DNA from: an uncultured Bacteroidales bacterium | Lineage (GTDB): Bacteria > Bacteroidota > Bacteroidia > Bacteroidales > Bacteroidaceae | DNA: 64,000 bases | NCBI GenBank assembly: GCA_902800305.1 | Contig: CADCDP010000030.1 | Coordinates: 1-64,000, forward strand | Direction: 5' to 3' | Shown: positions 52,151 through 61,182 of the stretch, in pieces | How positions within the stretch are numbered: position 1 is the first letter of the stretch | How the letters are laid out: each line of letters begins with the position of its first letter | The notes under the pieces: generated by a model | Seen by the model: only the letters and a program-made list of their open reading frames with translations | Databases searched by the model: none | What the model was told of the DNA's origin: nothing | Program-made: the position numbers and the translations under genes

Positions 52151-54622
52151 TTATTTCAGTTGTGCTTTGATGATGCTGAGCGAATAGGATGGTACATCGA
52201 AAGTAAGTTGAGAACCACCGTTCTGTACATTGACGGTAGCTGGACGTGGTACTATGGCGGTGGGATTGTCCATGGTGTTTTCATCTTCGCCACTTTCCGA
52301 GGTCATGCGCTCCATGGTGGCCGATGCGCATTGGGCGTTCTTCAGGTCGATGGTGCCCGTGGTGGGACCATAACCCGTGTTGACCACCTTGATGTACATC
52401 GTCTTCGTGGCATCGTCGATGGTGGTGCTGGCATAGACTCCGCGCATCATGCTGTGCTGAAGGCGGCCGGTGGCGTTCACCTTGCCGTCGATGTAGGCAG
52501 TGATGCTGTCGCCATCCACATCCACCTGAAGGTCGTACCAACGGTTGTTCTCCACCTGGAATTGGATGTCGCTGTCAAGCTGGATGCGTCCGCCTCCGTT
52601 GCCTTGCTCAATGTTGTTTTGCGAGTTGCTCCAGCCACCCACGTTGAACCAGTTGTAGTTGTTGGGGTCTTTGTAGCCAAAGACAAGCAGGAAGCCCTCC
52701 TTGCCGTTGTGTTTCTGGGCTTTAGCCTTGATGGTGTATTTCTGGTCGGTGCGTGCGTCGGGGCAAATGTACATGGTGGCCTCGTCGTTGGAAGTCTGAA
52801 CCACTTCGCCTCCACTGGCGCGCCACTGTCCGCGCACGTTTTCCCACTTGGACAGGTCGGTGAGGTCGATGGGCTTGCCATCGACGAGGTACTGAATGTC
52901 TTTGTAAACAGCGTTGGTTGCCCAGGTACCGAGGCCGATGCGGAGCGGGGAGGCCTCAGCTGCCACAATGGGTTTTTCGGGTAGGTTGGCTGTCCACGAG
53001 GTCTTCACCACCTGTTTGCCAATGTTGTTGGGGAAGAGTTTCTGCACGTAGTAGGAAGGGGTACACATCACCTTGGCACTGTTGAAGCGAATCATGTCGG
53101 GCTGCCAAGCCGCGTTGTTCTCATTGACGAAGATGGGGGCGTAGGAGTTCATCACCACCACGTCGGAGTTGTTCTCCATGCCCATCATATAAACGGCCTC
53201 GCCGAGTGCGGCGTTGAGGTTGCCGATTTTGCCGAACAGACTGGTCACGGCATATTCGCCCGTATAGATTTTGTAGGAGTTGCGCGAGTAGGTGTCGTAT
53301 TTGTGGAAGCGGTCGGCAAACCACTTGGGGTTGCGGTAGTAGTGCTCATCGACGATATCGACGGGATAGCTGTTGCGCCATGAAGGATTGTCTGTACCCC
53401 ATGATTCGACGTTGCCGATGGCTTTGATGTTGGGGTATTTGGCCTTGATGGCATCGTGGAACATCTTGTAACGCTCGGGGTACTCGATGGATTGGTCGCG
53501 GTTACTATCCATGAAGAAGTTGTAGTTCTCGTTGCCAATCTCCAGATACTCAATGTTGAAAGGCTCAGGGTGACCGTTCTTGGCACGAAGTGCTCCGTAG
53601 TGAGTGGTCACGTCGCCGTTAGCATATTCGAGGGCATCCATGCACTCCTTGATCCAAGTGTCTTTCAGCGAGTCGAGTGGGGTGTAGCCACCATGCCAGA
53701 TACCAACGTTGACCACGTAGAGAGGTTTGGCTCCGATGTCTTCAGCCAACTGGAGGAACTCATGGAAGCCGATGCCGTCGGTGGTGTAGTAGCCCCAGTT
53801 AGCGTTCATGTGGCCAGGACGCTCTTCGATGGGGCCGATGGTGCGTTCCCAACGGAAGGCATTTTCGGGTTTGAGATTTCCCTCCACGAAGCAACCGCCA
53901 GGGAAGCGCATGAACTTGGGCTTCATGTCGGCCAACAGTTGTGCGAGGTCTGGACGCATCCCATGGTTCTTATAGGTGGGAGGCATGAGGCTCACCATGT
54001 CGAGTTGGAAGACTCCAGGAGTGGAAGTCAGCAGGTCGAACACCGCCTTGGGATTATTGCCAGTCGCGGTGAGGATGGCGGTGTATTTCTGCCATTTTGG
54101 GGTGAGTTTCACGGGGATATCTACCTCGCCTAAATTGACGGGGATGTTGTCGTCAGAACGAAGCAGGGCTTTCAGCGTACCCTTAAACTTCTTATCGCTT
54201 TTTGCCCAGAAAGTGAGTTGATAGGAGCGACCGCTGACGGCATTGATGCCCCAATAGCCCTCGTTAGTCACGCCAGCAAGGTTCTGAGCATCAGCCTTGG
54301 TGACGATGACACGAAGCGACCGCCCTTGAGCGGCATTCATGGGGTCTTCGGCTGTCAGTTCGATGCTGGCATAGCTCTCTTGGTTGTGGGCGGCTCGCCA
54401 GTTGGCAGGTTGAGTCTTGTCGTTCTCGAACGAGCGGTTTTGGATAAGCTCTGCATACAGACCTCCATCGGCGGCATGGTTGATGTCTTCGAAGAAGATG
54501 CCATAGTGGGTAGGCGAAATCTGAGGCCCACGCTGGTTGGCATCAATGCTGATTTGTACTTGTGCTGTAGCGCTGAGTACACCAGTCAGCAGAGCTGTGG
54601 CAAGGATAGGTTTAATGTTCAT
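52151..54622 (-). CDS. GH51 alpha-L-arabinofuranosidase
   Basis: 823 aa. Signal peptide MNIKPILATALLTGVLSATA, then ISPTHYGIFFEDINHAADGG, the GH51 opening. A CBM4/9-like domain (about 60-220) precedes the barrel. The acid/base is in IEYLEIGNENYNFF (E near 363) and the nucleophile in YKIYTGEYAV (E near 455). A C-terminal beta-sandwich (about 590-740) reads as a LamG/CBM-type domain. It releases alpha-L-arabinofuranose from arabinan or arabinoxylan. It is the promoter-proximal gene of a cluster with the Lys/Glu-rich protein, the GH27 galactosidase and DUF3237, consistent with breakdown of a plant pectic or hemicellulosic side chain. Confidence 0.92.
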   Translation of the reverse strand: MNIKPILATALLTGVLSATAQVQISIDANQRGPQISPTHYGIFFEDINHAADGGLYAELIQNRSFENDKTQPANWRAAHNQESYASIELTAEDPMNAAQGRSLRVIVTKADAQNLAGVTNEGYWGINAVSGRSYQLTFWAKSDKKFKGTLKALLRSDDNIPVNLGEVDIPVKLTPKWQKYTAILTATGNNPKAVFDLLTSTPGVFQLDMVSLMPPTYKNHGMRPDLAQLLADMKPKFMRFPGGCFVEGNLKPENAFRWERTIGPIEERPGHMNANWGYYTTDGIGFHEFLQLAEDIGAKPLYVVNVGIWHGGYTPLDSLKDTWIKECMDALEYANGDVTTHYGALRAKNGHPEPFNIEYLEIGNENYNFFMDSNRDQSIEYPERYKMFHDAIKAKYPNIKAIGNVESWGTDNPSWRNSYPVDIVDEHYYRNPKWFADRFHKYDTYSRNSYKIYTGEYAVTSLFGKIGNLNAALGEAVYMMGMENNSDVVVMNSYAPIFVNENNAAWQPDMIRFNSAKVMCTPSYYVQKLFPNNIGKQVVKTSWTANLPEKPIVAAEASPLRIGLGTWATNAVYKDIQYLVDGKPIDLTDLSKWENVRGQWRASGGEVVQTSNDEATMYICPDARTDQKYTIKAKAQKHNGKEGFLLVFGYKDPNNYNWFNVGGWSNSQNNIEQGNGGGRIQLDSDIQFQVENNRWYDLQVDVDGDSITAYIDGKVNATGRLQHSMMRGVYASTTIDDATKTMYIKVVNTGYGPTTGTIDLKNAQCASATMERMTSESGEDENTMDNPTAIVPRPATVNVQNGGSQLTFDVPSYSLSIIKAQLK

Positions 54623-54702
54623 GTTGTGTAGGTGTTTAAAGAAGTTTTGTAAAGTTTAAAGTTTAAAGACCATACGGCTTGTTTGCCAACATCTATTATA
54701 CA

Positions 54703-55992
54703 TCATAAGAGTTCTACAGTTTGCACAAGTTTGTTGCTGTTCGAACCCTTGATGAGGATGAGGTAGCCTTGGGGCTTGTGTGCCGCAATCTCAGCCTTCA
54801 CCTCTTCCACGTTGGCAAAGAGACGATAGTCGGCAGGGTGCTGTGTCTTGGTGAATTCGTCGCCGACAAGCCAAACGGTTTCGATGCCGTATTCTTCCAG
54901 CAAGTCAATCACCTTCTGGTGCTCTTCGGTACTTACGTCACCCAACTCGCCCATCTGTCCGAGGATGCACATTTTGTGGTCAGCCTTCATCAGTTGGAAG
55001 TTGTCGAGTGCAGCCTTCATGCTGGTCGGGTTGGCATTGTAGGCATCCACCACAAGGTGGTTGTCTTGAGTCACGGTCAGCTGACTGCGGTTATTCGATG
55101 GGGTATATTCTTCCAAAGCGCTGTTGATGTCCTCGGTTGGAATGGAGAAGAAAGTGCCAATACAAGCTGCAGCAAGGGCGTTGTCGAGGTTGTAGGAGCC
55201 AATAAGATGAGTCTGCACTATCCCTCCATTCCACTCAAACTTCAAGAAGGGGTTACATTCAATCAATTTGCCTTTCGCCAAGAGGTTATCGGCTTCTTGC
55301 TGGCCGTATTTAACGAGTTCCAGACCTTGGCTAATACCCTTCAAGTGAGGGTTGTTGTTGTTGATGAACGCTGTGCCTTTGATTTCTCGGAGGAAGTCAT
55401 ACAGTTCCCCTTTCGTGCGGATGACTCCTTCGAAGGAGCCGAAGCCCAACAGGTGTGCCTTACCCACATTGGTGATGATGCCGTAGTCGGGTAGGACGAT
55501 GTTCACCAACGTCTTGATTTCGCCAGGATGGTTGGCTCCCATTTCGATGACAGCGATTTGGTGCTCCTTCGTCAGTTGCAGTAGCGTCTTTGGCACACCG
55601 ATATGGTTGTTGAAGTTCCCCTGAGTGTACAGGACGTTGTACTTCTTTTTCAACACTTTGGCAATCAGTTCCTTCGTGGTGGTCTTACCATTGGTTCCTG
55701 TCACACCGATGATGGTGGTGCCGAGGTGGACACGGTGGTACTTCGCCAATTGCTGTAGGGTGGTGAGCACGTCTTCCACCTCAATGATTTGCTTGTTACC
55801 ATCTTCTATATACTCCTTTTCATCCACCACGGCGTATGCCGCTCCTTTCTCTAAGGCTGCTTTCGCGTAGGCATTTCCATCGAAGGAGTCACCCTTGAGG
55901 GCAAAAAAAATCGAGCCTTCAGGCACATCACGGCTGTCGGTGGTTACCGTCGGATACTGCAAGAACAGCTCGTATAAATCTTTTATTTCCAT
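54703..55992 (-). CDS. murF: MurF, UDP-N-acetylmuramoyl-tripeptide--D-alanyl-D-alanine ligase
   Basis: 429 aa from the ATG at 55992; an open frame continues 70 codons further upstream but overlaps cdaA and looks spurious. TDSRDVPEGSIFFALKGDSF is the MurF uracil-binding opening. The P-loop is GVTGTNGKTTTK (96-107), then GNFNNHIGVPKTLL, AVIEMGANHPGEI and DAYNANPTSMKAALDNF. It adds D-Ala-D-Ala to the muropeptide precursor. Its ATG overlaps the cdaA stop in a TAATG junction, so the two are translationally coupled. Confidence 0.95.
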   Translation of the reverse strand: MEIKDLYELFLQYPTVTTDSRDVPEGSIFFALKGDSFDGNAYAKAALEKGAAYAVVDEKEYIEDGNKQIIEVEDVLTTLQQLAKYHRVHLGTTIIGVTGTNGKTTTKELIAKVLKKKYNVLYTQGNFNNHIGVPKTLLQLTKEHQIAVIEMGANHPGEIKTLVNIVLPDYGIITNVGKAHLLGFGSFEGVIRTKGELYDFLREIKGTAFINNNNPHLKGISQGLELVKYGQQEADNLLAKGKLIECNPFLKFEWNGGIVQTHLIGSYNLDNALAAACIGTFFSIPTEDINSALEEYTPSNNRSQLTVTQDNHLVVDAYNANPTSMKAALDNFQLMKADHKMCILGQMGELGDVSTEEHQKVIDLLEEYGIETVWLVGDEFTKTQHPADYRLFANVEEVKAEIAAHKPQGYLILIKGSNSNKLVQTVELL

Positions 55993-56765
55993 TATCTCAT
56001 TGCGTTTATTAGATAGCTTTCCAATTCGTTGCTGGCCAGTCGCAGGTGGAACTCTCCGCCTTGTGCCACGCTGATGGCTCCCGTTTCCTCGCTCACGATG
56101 ACAGCAATGGCATCGCTTTGAGAAGTGATGCCAAGGGCGGCACGATGGCGAAGCCCTAATTCCTTGGGAATGTTGAGGTTGTGGCTGACGGGAAGAATAC
56201 ATCCCGCAGCCATGATGCGGTTATGGCTGATGATGACCGCACCATCGTGAAGCGGTGAATTTTTGAAGAAGATGTTCTTCAACAGCTCCGTGCTGATGTT
56301 GGCATCGATGGTCTCTCCCGACTTGACGATGTCGTTGAGCGACATTTCCCGCTCCAGGATGATGAGGGCACCCACCAGATTTTTGCTCATGTAGTCGCAA
56401 GCCAGCACGATGCGCATCAGCTGTTGGTCGCGGTGCTCAGTGTCCTCTCCCTCCTTGTGCTTATGGAAGTATTTGGCAATCATTCGCAAGTGGCTCTGTG
56501 TGCCCAAGGTGAGGAAGAATCGGCGAATTTCCTCTTGGAAAAGAATAATCAGTGCGATGACACCCACGCTGACCAACTTGTCGAAGATGCTGCCTAACAG
56601 CTTCATCTCCAGCATCTGCGACACTACAATCCACGTGACGATGAACATGAGGATGCCGTAGAACACGTTCAACGAACCCGACGACTTCATCAGTCGCCAC
56701 GCATAGAAGAGTAGTGTGGCCACCAGCAGAATGTCTATTGCATCTTTTATACCAAATTCAAACAT
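55992..56765 (-). CDS. cdaA: CdaA-type diadenylate cyclase
   Basis: 257 aa. Three N-terminal spans (about 8-22, 33-50, 62-77) anchor it in the inner membrane. The DisA-N catalytic domain carries HDGAVIIS (D174-G-A) and GLRHRAALG (R206-H-R208), with SQSDAIAVIVSEETGAIS closing the site. It makes cyclic di-AMP, which controls osmolyte and cell-wall balance. Lying between folP and murF (8-nt and 1-nt overlaps), it links c-di-AMP to wall and folate gene expression. Confidence 0.95.
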   Translation of the reverse strand: MFEFGIKDAIDILLVATLLFYAWRLMKSSGSLNVFYGILMFIVTWIVVSQMLEMKLLGSIFDKLVSVGVIALIILFQEEIRRFFLTLGTQSHLRMIAKYFHKHKEGEDTEHRDQQLMRIVLACDYMSKNLVGALIILEREMSLNDIVKSGETIDANISTELLKNIFFKNSPLHDGAVIISHNRIMAAGCILPVSHNLNIPKELGLRHRAALGITSQSDAIAVIVSEETGAISVAQGGEFHLRLASNELESYLINAMR

Positions 56766-57603
56766 AGGTCTTCTGTATAAGTTTCACGGCTTCCACCGCT
56801 GCTTTCACGTCATGCACTCGGAGGATGTTCGTTCCTTTCTGCAAGGCAATGGTGTTCAGGACAGTTGTGCCATTGAGTGCCTCTTCGGGGGTGCAACCCA
56901 ATAATTTGTATATCATGCTCTTACGCGAAACACCCACCAATAGGGGCAGTTCAAATACACGCAGCATCTCTTGGTGCCGAAGCAACTCGTAGTTGTCGTC
57001 GAGCGTTTTGCCGAAGCCATACCCAGGGTCGAGGATGATGTCTTTTTGGCCAAGGTCGCGCAACTGCTGGATTTTCTCCGCAAAGTAAAGCATTACCTCC
57101 TTCATCAGGTCATTATATGAGGGAGCTTGCTGCATCGTTTGGGGAGTACCCTTTATATGCATGAGAATGTACGGCACCCCCATCCTTGCCACCGTCTGGA
57201 ACATCTTTTCATCCAGCTCGCCCCCAGAGATGTCGTTCACGATGTCGGCTCCCAGTTCCTCCACCGCCATTTGTGCCACGTTGCTACGGAACGTATCTAC
57301 ACTCACGGCCACATCGGGAGCCTCGTCCCTCACCACCTTCAAGCCTCGCCTCAGTCGTGTCATCTCTTCCTCCTCCGACACATCGTCAGCACCTGGCCGA
57401 GAGGAATAGGCACCCACATCAATCATGGTGCCTCCCTCATCCAAGATTTGCCGCACACGCTTTCTGATGGCTTCCTCCGTTTCCATCCGACTCGCTGAAT
57501 AGAATGAGTCGGGCGTCACGTTGAGGATGCCCATCACTTGTGGCTCCGAGAGGTCAAGCAATCTGCCTCTCACGTTCATCATATAGGGTATGAGTTCTTT
57601 CAT
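56758..57603 (-). CDS. folP: FolP, dihydropteroate synthase
   Basis: 281 aa from the ATG at 57603; an upstream ATG at 57639 is rejected because the promoter lies between them. MGILNVTPDSFYSASRM (24-40) is the family signature; MIDVGAYSSRPGAD, ADIVNDISGG, DIILDPGYGFGKT and LPLLVGVSRKSM follow. It joins 6-hydroxymethyl-dihydropterin pyrophosphate with p-aminobenzoate and is the target of sulfonamides. The stop overlaps the cdaA start by 8 nt. Confidence 0.95.
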   Translation of the reverse strand: MKELIPYMMNVRGRLLDLSEPQVMGILNVTPDSFYSASRMETEEAIRKRVRQILDEGGTMIDVGAYSSRPGADDVSEEEEMTRLRRGLKVVRDEAPDVAVSVDTFRSNVAQMAVEELGADIVNDISGGELDEKMFQTVARMGVPYILMHIKGTPQTMQQAPSYNDLMKEVMLYFAEKIQQLRDLGQKDIILDPGYGFGKTLDDNYELLRHQEMLRVFELPLLVGVSRKSMIYKLLGCTPEEALNGTTVLNTIALQKGTNILRVHDVKAAVEAVKLIQKTYV

Positions 57604-57608
57604 CGTTG

Positions 57609-57640
57609 CAAAGGTACAACTAAATGAGGGAATAACCAAA
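57609..57640 (-). promoter_or_regulatory. folP-cdaA-murF promoter, almost leaderless
   Basis: Minus strand: TTTG (57640-57637), 20 bp, TACCTTTG (57616-57609), a perfect consensus. Only five bases (CAACG) separate the -7 box from the folP ATG at 57603. Initiation at the usual distance would place the first transcribed base at or within a few bases of the ATG. Confidence 0.75.
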
Positions 57641-57767
57641 TTTCTTCCTTTTTTTCTTTTTCTTGTAGGTGTTCAGAGCGACAGAGGGGGTGTCTATCGA
57701 TGCTTTTCCTAAGGCGACAAGTTCAACTGGTTTATAAGGCATTTGTGCTGCGCTCGTCACCTCAAAA

Positions 57768-57859
57768 ACGGTGTGAGTCACACCGAGGTGTCGGTCTGAG
57801 TCACACCGAGGTGTCGGTGTGAGTCACACCGTTTTGGCGGTGTCGGTCATAACGAAATA
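57768..57859. repeat. 23-bp palindromic tandem array (three units plus degenerate fourth)
   Basis: Units at 57768, 57791 and 57814, with a weaker one at 57837. The core CGGTGTGAGTCACACCG is a perfect inverted repeat around a single central base in units 1 and 3; unit 2 has one change. The array lies in the 420-nt gap between the divergent folP and 58,025 promoters, about 150 bp from each, so it could bind a dimeric regulator. No gene lies in this gap. Confidence 0.85.
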
Positions 57860-57961
57860 GAGGGCTCACTTCTGATGCTAAAGAAACAAAGGGTTTTCGA
57901 CTCAAAAAGTAGCGGAGGAACACTTTTTTTCTGAGAAAGGATTCGTTTAATTGTGAAAAAG

Positions 57962-57993
57962 TTTGGATATTTTGAAAAAAACACGTAACTTTG
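57962..57993 (+). promoter_or_regulatory. Promoter for the 58025 and 58379 genes
   Basis: Plus strand: TTTG (57962-57965), 20 bp, TAACTTTG (57986-57993), then a leader of about 25-30 nt to the ATG at 58025. Confidence 0.7.
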
Positions 57994-58024
57994 CCCTCAA
58001 CCTATTACTAATTTAAAGACGCGT

Positions 58025-58372
58025 ATGAAGAACAAGTTACTTTGGATGGGTGCCACCATTTTTATGTTATGTGGCACAGTGTCTGTCCAAGCACAGACAC
58101 AAGAAACGGAAAAGACGGTGAAACGCATTGTTTTCGACCGTGAGCGAGTGACCCTGATTTATGCCGATGGCACAGCTGATGAGAATGTCGATCAGACCAT
58201 CATCAAGCGTAAGACCAGTCCTACGGGCATCAAGACCCCCAAGACCAAAACGACCACCACCAAGACCGTTTGGTACACGATGGATGGTCGTCGCTTGCAG
58301 CGTGAACCCAAAGACAAGGGTGTCTATTTAAAAAAAGAAGGTGACAAGATTCGTAAAACCGTTAAAAAGTAA
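58025..58372 (+). CDS. Small secreted protein with the short C-terminal 'DGRR...GVYL' tail
   Basis: 115 aa. Signal peptide MKNKLLWMGATIFMLCGTVS (cleaved near QAQ, residue 24). A short beta segment (RIVFDRERVTLIYADGTADE) and a Thr/Lys linker lead to WYTMDGRRLQREPKDKGVYL, the tail seen on other secreted proteins in this window. The mature protein is little more than linker plus tail. It is followed 6 nt later by the alpha/beta-hydrolase gene, so the two probably work together. Confidence 0.75.
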   Translation: MKNKLLWMGATIFMLCGTVSVQAQTQETEKTVKRIVFDRERVTLIYADGTADENVDQTIIKRKTSPTGIKTPKTKTTTTKTVWYTMDGRRLQREPKDKGVYLKKEGDKIRKTVKK

Positions 58373-58378
58373 ACAGCC

Positions 58379-60205
58379 ATGAAAAAGATTTTATTCACAC
58401 TCATCGCTTTTGTGGCTTGTTTGGCTACGGAAGCAAAGGTTGTCAAGATTACCTTGGCCGACGGAACGGTGAAGGTCTATACCAGCAGCCAACTTTCCTC
58501 CATCGATTTCAACGACGACGGCACATTGGTCCTCACCACTTGGGACGGTCAGGAGTTGCCCCCGATGGAAGGCACCTTCGAAGAAGTGAACATCGACGAG
58601 CAGGAGATGGTCTATGAGGAGAAGATGGACGTCTATAAGATGGACGTGGATATGGATGGAACCCCCATCAAACTGAACTCCGAGCGTTCGGTGGTGCGTC
58701 TCAACTATGTTTATCCCTCCACCGACCCCTTCGGCGACCCCATCACCCTGAGCGGCACCATCGTCATCCCCGAGGACATCTGGGATGGCACTCACCGTAG
58801 CGAGGGCATCTTGCTCTTCAACCACTACACCATTTTCCATCGCGATGAGGCACCCACACGGGGCTTTGCACAGTTGGAGGGATTGTTCTTGGGCAACCAC
58901 TTGAAACCCAACTACATCCTTGTAGAGAGCGACTTCTATGGCTTCGGCGTGACAGAGCGATTCCCACAGGCATTCTTGCAGGGCACCCACAATGCCCGTG
59001 CTTCCCTCGATGGTTTGTTGGCTGCACGTCGCATCCTCGAAGAGCGGGGCTTCGACTATGGCCCTCTCTGCTTCAATTTGGGCTACTCCAGCGGTGGCTT
59101 CGACGCATTGGCCACCCAGAAGCTGCGCGACATGGAGTATCGGGATGTGATTTCCTTCGACAAGACCTTTGCTGGCGGTTCGCCCACCGACCTTGCCGAG
59201 TGCTATCGTCAGTACGTCGAGATTGACTCCACCGCCTACAACGCCGTGCCGCTCCTGCTGATGGTATCGACCAAAGAAACCCAGAACTTGGACATCGAGT
59301 ATGATGAAGTGTTCCAACCCTACTTGGCTGGTCAAATCGACGAACTCATCAACTCGAAGAGCTATTCGTCTTGGCCTGTGTGCGATATTATCGGACGCGA
59401 GAAGAAGATACACGAGATTCTCACTGCGCCCTATTGCGACCTGTCCAGCGAGCAATGCCAGCGGATGCTGAGGCTCTTCGACAAGTTCGGCATCGCCACC
59501 GATTGGGTGCCCGACCCCACCCAGCGACTCTTCATCTACCACTCGCGCGACGACGATTATGTGCCTGTACAGTCAGCCCGTGGCATCATCAGTTTCCTCA
59601 GTGCCCGTGGATTCACGCCCAGCATCATCCCTGGCAAGACCAACCTGCAAACCAATTTCTTTGTGAAGAAGATGGGACACCTCACCGCCACCACCGTCTA
59701 TTGGATACAGAGTCTTGCCGCCATCTATGCTTGGCCTCAGATGTACACCAATGGCCAACTCAATCCCATCTATGCAGCCATCATCAACCAACAGATAGAC
59801 ATAGTGCCCTTCCTGCGTCAGCTCGAAGCCCTGGGCATCGACACCCGTTCCTTCGTCAGGGGCGTGGCAGCCAAAGTGCTGGAACTGATGGCCAGTTCCG
59901 GACAGGAAGTCATCAACCCAGCCGACCTGTCGCCCGTCAGCTTGATGCTTATCCTTGGCAACGAACTGGCGAAGTACGGCATCGACTTACAGGAAGTGAT
60001 GGAAATCTGTGCAGACAGCGGCATCGATGTCACAGGCTTTGTCGTCAACCTCTACAACTACTTCATGGAAGACCCCACCCCAGCAGAAGGTGGCGAAGCC
60101 GAGGCATCCGAAACACCCAACCCCCTTCCCTCCAAGCTATTACAGACACCCGCCGACATCTATGAGCAGGAACTGAAGGACTGGCTGAAAGAAAATGAAA
60201 GGTAA
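58379..60205 (+). CDS. Secreted alpha/beta-hydrolase (lipase/esterase-like)
   Basis: 608 aa. Signal peptide MKKILFTLIAFVACLATEA. Residues 20-65 form a short beta module (ITLADGTVKVYTSSQLSSID) that recurs in other Bacteroidetes secreted proteins. The hydrolase domain has the nucleophile elbow LGYSSGGF (S237), the acid in YHSRDDDYVPV (about D392) and the His in KKMGHLTAT (about H433). Secretory-lipase relatives share this order. The last ~130 residues are a helical cap. The substrate could be a lipid or an esterified glycan. Confidence 0.8.
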   Translation: MKKILFTLIAFVACLATEAKVVKITLADGTVKVYTSSQLSSIDFNDDGTLVLTTWDGQELPPMEGTFEEVNIDEQEMVYEEKMDVYKMDVDMDGTPIKLNSERSVVRLNYVYPSTDPFGDPITLSGTIVIPEDIWDGTHRSEGILLFNHYTIFHRDEAPTRGFAQLEGLFLGNHLKPNYILVESDFYGFGVTERFPQAFLQGTHNARASLDGLLAARRILEERGFDYGPLCFNLGYSSGGFDALATQKLRDMEYRDVISFDKTFAGGSPTDLAECYRQYVEIDSTAYNAVPLLLMVSTKETQNLDIEYDEVFQPYLAGQIDELINSKSYSSWPVCDIIGREKKIHEILTAPYCDLSSEQCQRMLRLFDKFGIATDWVPDPTQRLFIYHSRDDDYVPVQSARGIISFLSARGFTPSIIPGKTNLQTNFFVKKMGHLTATTVYWIQSLAAIYAWPQMYTNGQLNPIYAAIINQQIDIVPFLRQLEALGIDTRSFVRGVAAKVLELMASSGQEVINPADLSPVSLMLILGNELAKYGIDLQEVMEICADSGIDVTGFVVNLYNYFMEDPTPAEGGEAEASETPNPLPSKLLQTPADIYEQELKDWLKENER

Positions 60206-60223
60206 AAGTGAAGAGTGAAAAGT

Positions 60224-60286
60224 GAAAAATTTGCTACCGCATTAGTACGCTAATTGTTGGCATACTGCTGCGGTAGTAAATTTTTC
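60224..60286. terminator. Bidirectional terminator between convergent genes
   Basis: GAAAAATTTGCTACCGCA (60224-60241) pairs with TGCGGTAGTAAATTTTTC (60269-60286) over 18 bp with one mismatch and a 27-nt loop. The A- and T-rich ends give U-runs in both directions, suiting the convergent hydrolase and DUF5020 genes. A second imperfect hairpin (about 60,328-60,351) follows. Confidence 0.65.
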
Positions 60287-60381
60287 ATTTTTGGCTTCGC
60301 CTTCCTCAGACGCGACTCGGCCATCCCCAAGCGAGCTTGGATGGCTCTCGCTGCTCCTTCGGTTCACTTTTACTTTTTCCC

Positions 60382-61107
60382 TTAGAAAGCCCACTTGAGT
60401 GCTAACGTCGGATTGATGAAGAAAGACTTGTCGTTGTAGGTGTTGTAGATGAAGTTGTTGCTGAACTCCACCTCGGTACCGATGCTTAGGTGTGTCTTCT
60501 CCAACCCTTTGATGGTGTTGAGGTTGTACCAGAATTGTGGCTCGCTGAGAATCACAAGCTGGCCGTGACCGTTCGCCTGTTCGCCTCGCCAAAAGTCGAT
60601 GAAGCCAGAGAAGGTGCAAGCCTTGTTTGCGAAGGTGGTGCTCCACACACCGGTAAGCTGTACGCTGGCGTAAGAGCGAGTGTAGTTGTAGCTCTTAAAG
60701 TACTGCTTATACATGAGCTGCACCGAGTACGTCTTCGAGAAGTCATCCGAATGTCCGTTCCAAGCGGCACCGATAAGTCCTGACTGTTGGAAGCTGCCGA
60801 AGCGGTTCAAGCCACCGTCGTACTCGATGTGGGCGGCAAAGGGTGACTGCTTGCCCAGATTGAACTCACGTGAGATCTCTGTGTAGGCTCCTTCGGTAAA
60901 CTTGCGATTCAAGTCCACATCCACAAAATAATACCATGAACCCCACTCGTCAGCCTTGAACTGTTCCAGCGTGATAGTGATTTTCTGACGACCAGCCTCC
61001 TCGTCGGGGTAGATGTGGCGACCGAAGTCGTAATGTACTTGAATGTCTTGTGCATTAGCGCTGATGGCGGCGATGAGAGCCATCGCCATGAAGCAGATTT
61101 TTTTCAT
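60382..61107 (-). CDS. DUF5020 family outer-membrane barrel protein
   Basis: 241 aa. Signal peptide MKKICFMAMALIAAISANAQ. The rest alternates aromatic strands (DIQVHYDFGRHIYPDEE, SWYYFVDVDLNRKF, FAAHIEYDGGLNRFG, SVQLMYKQYFKSYN) and ends in ALKWAF, a terminal Phe typical of outer-membrane barrels. DUF5020 is related to Tsx-type nucleoside channels. Its position directly after two nucleobase permease genes makes nucleoside or nucleobase passage across the outer membrane likely, but this is inference. Confidence 0.82.
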   Translation of the reverse strand: MKKICFMAMALIAAISANAQDIQVHYDFGRHIYPDEEAGRQKITITLEQFKADEWGSWYYFVDVDLNRKFTEGAYTEISREFNLGKQSPFAAHIEYDGGLNRFGSFQQSGLIGAAWNGHSDDFSKTYSVQLMYKQYFKSYNYTRSYASVQLTGVWSTTFANKACTFSGFIDFWRGEQANGHGQLVILSEPQFWYNLNTIKGLEKTHLSIGTEVEFSNNFIYNTYNDKSFFINPTLALKWAF

Positions 61108-61182
61108 TGTTTTGTTGTTTGATAAAACTTACAGAATCTATGATCTTATAGAGCCTATAGGACTTAATAAGTTAAGTATAGG

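Noticed and set aside
55993..56202. Seventy extra N-terminal codons for MurF
   Set aside because: They lie inside cdaA, are Arg/His-rich from antiphase reading, and the TAATG junction at 55992 gives the family's normal start.
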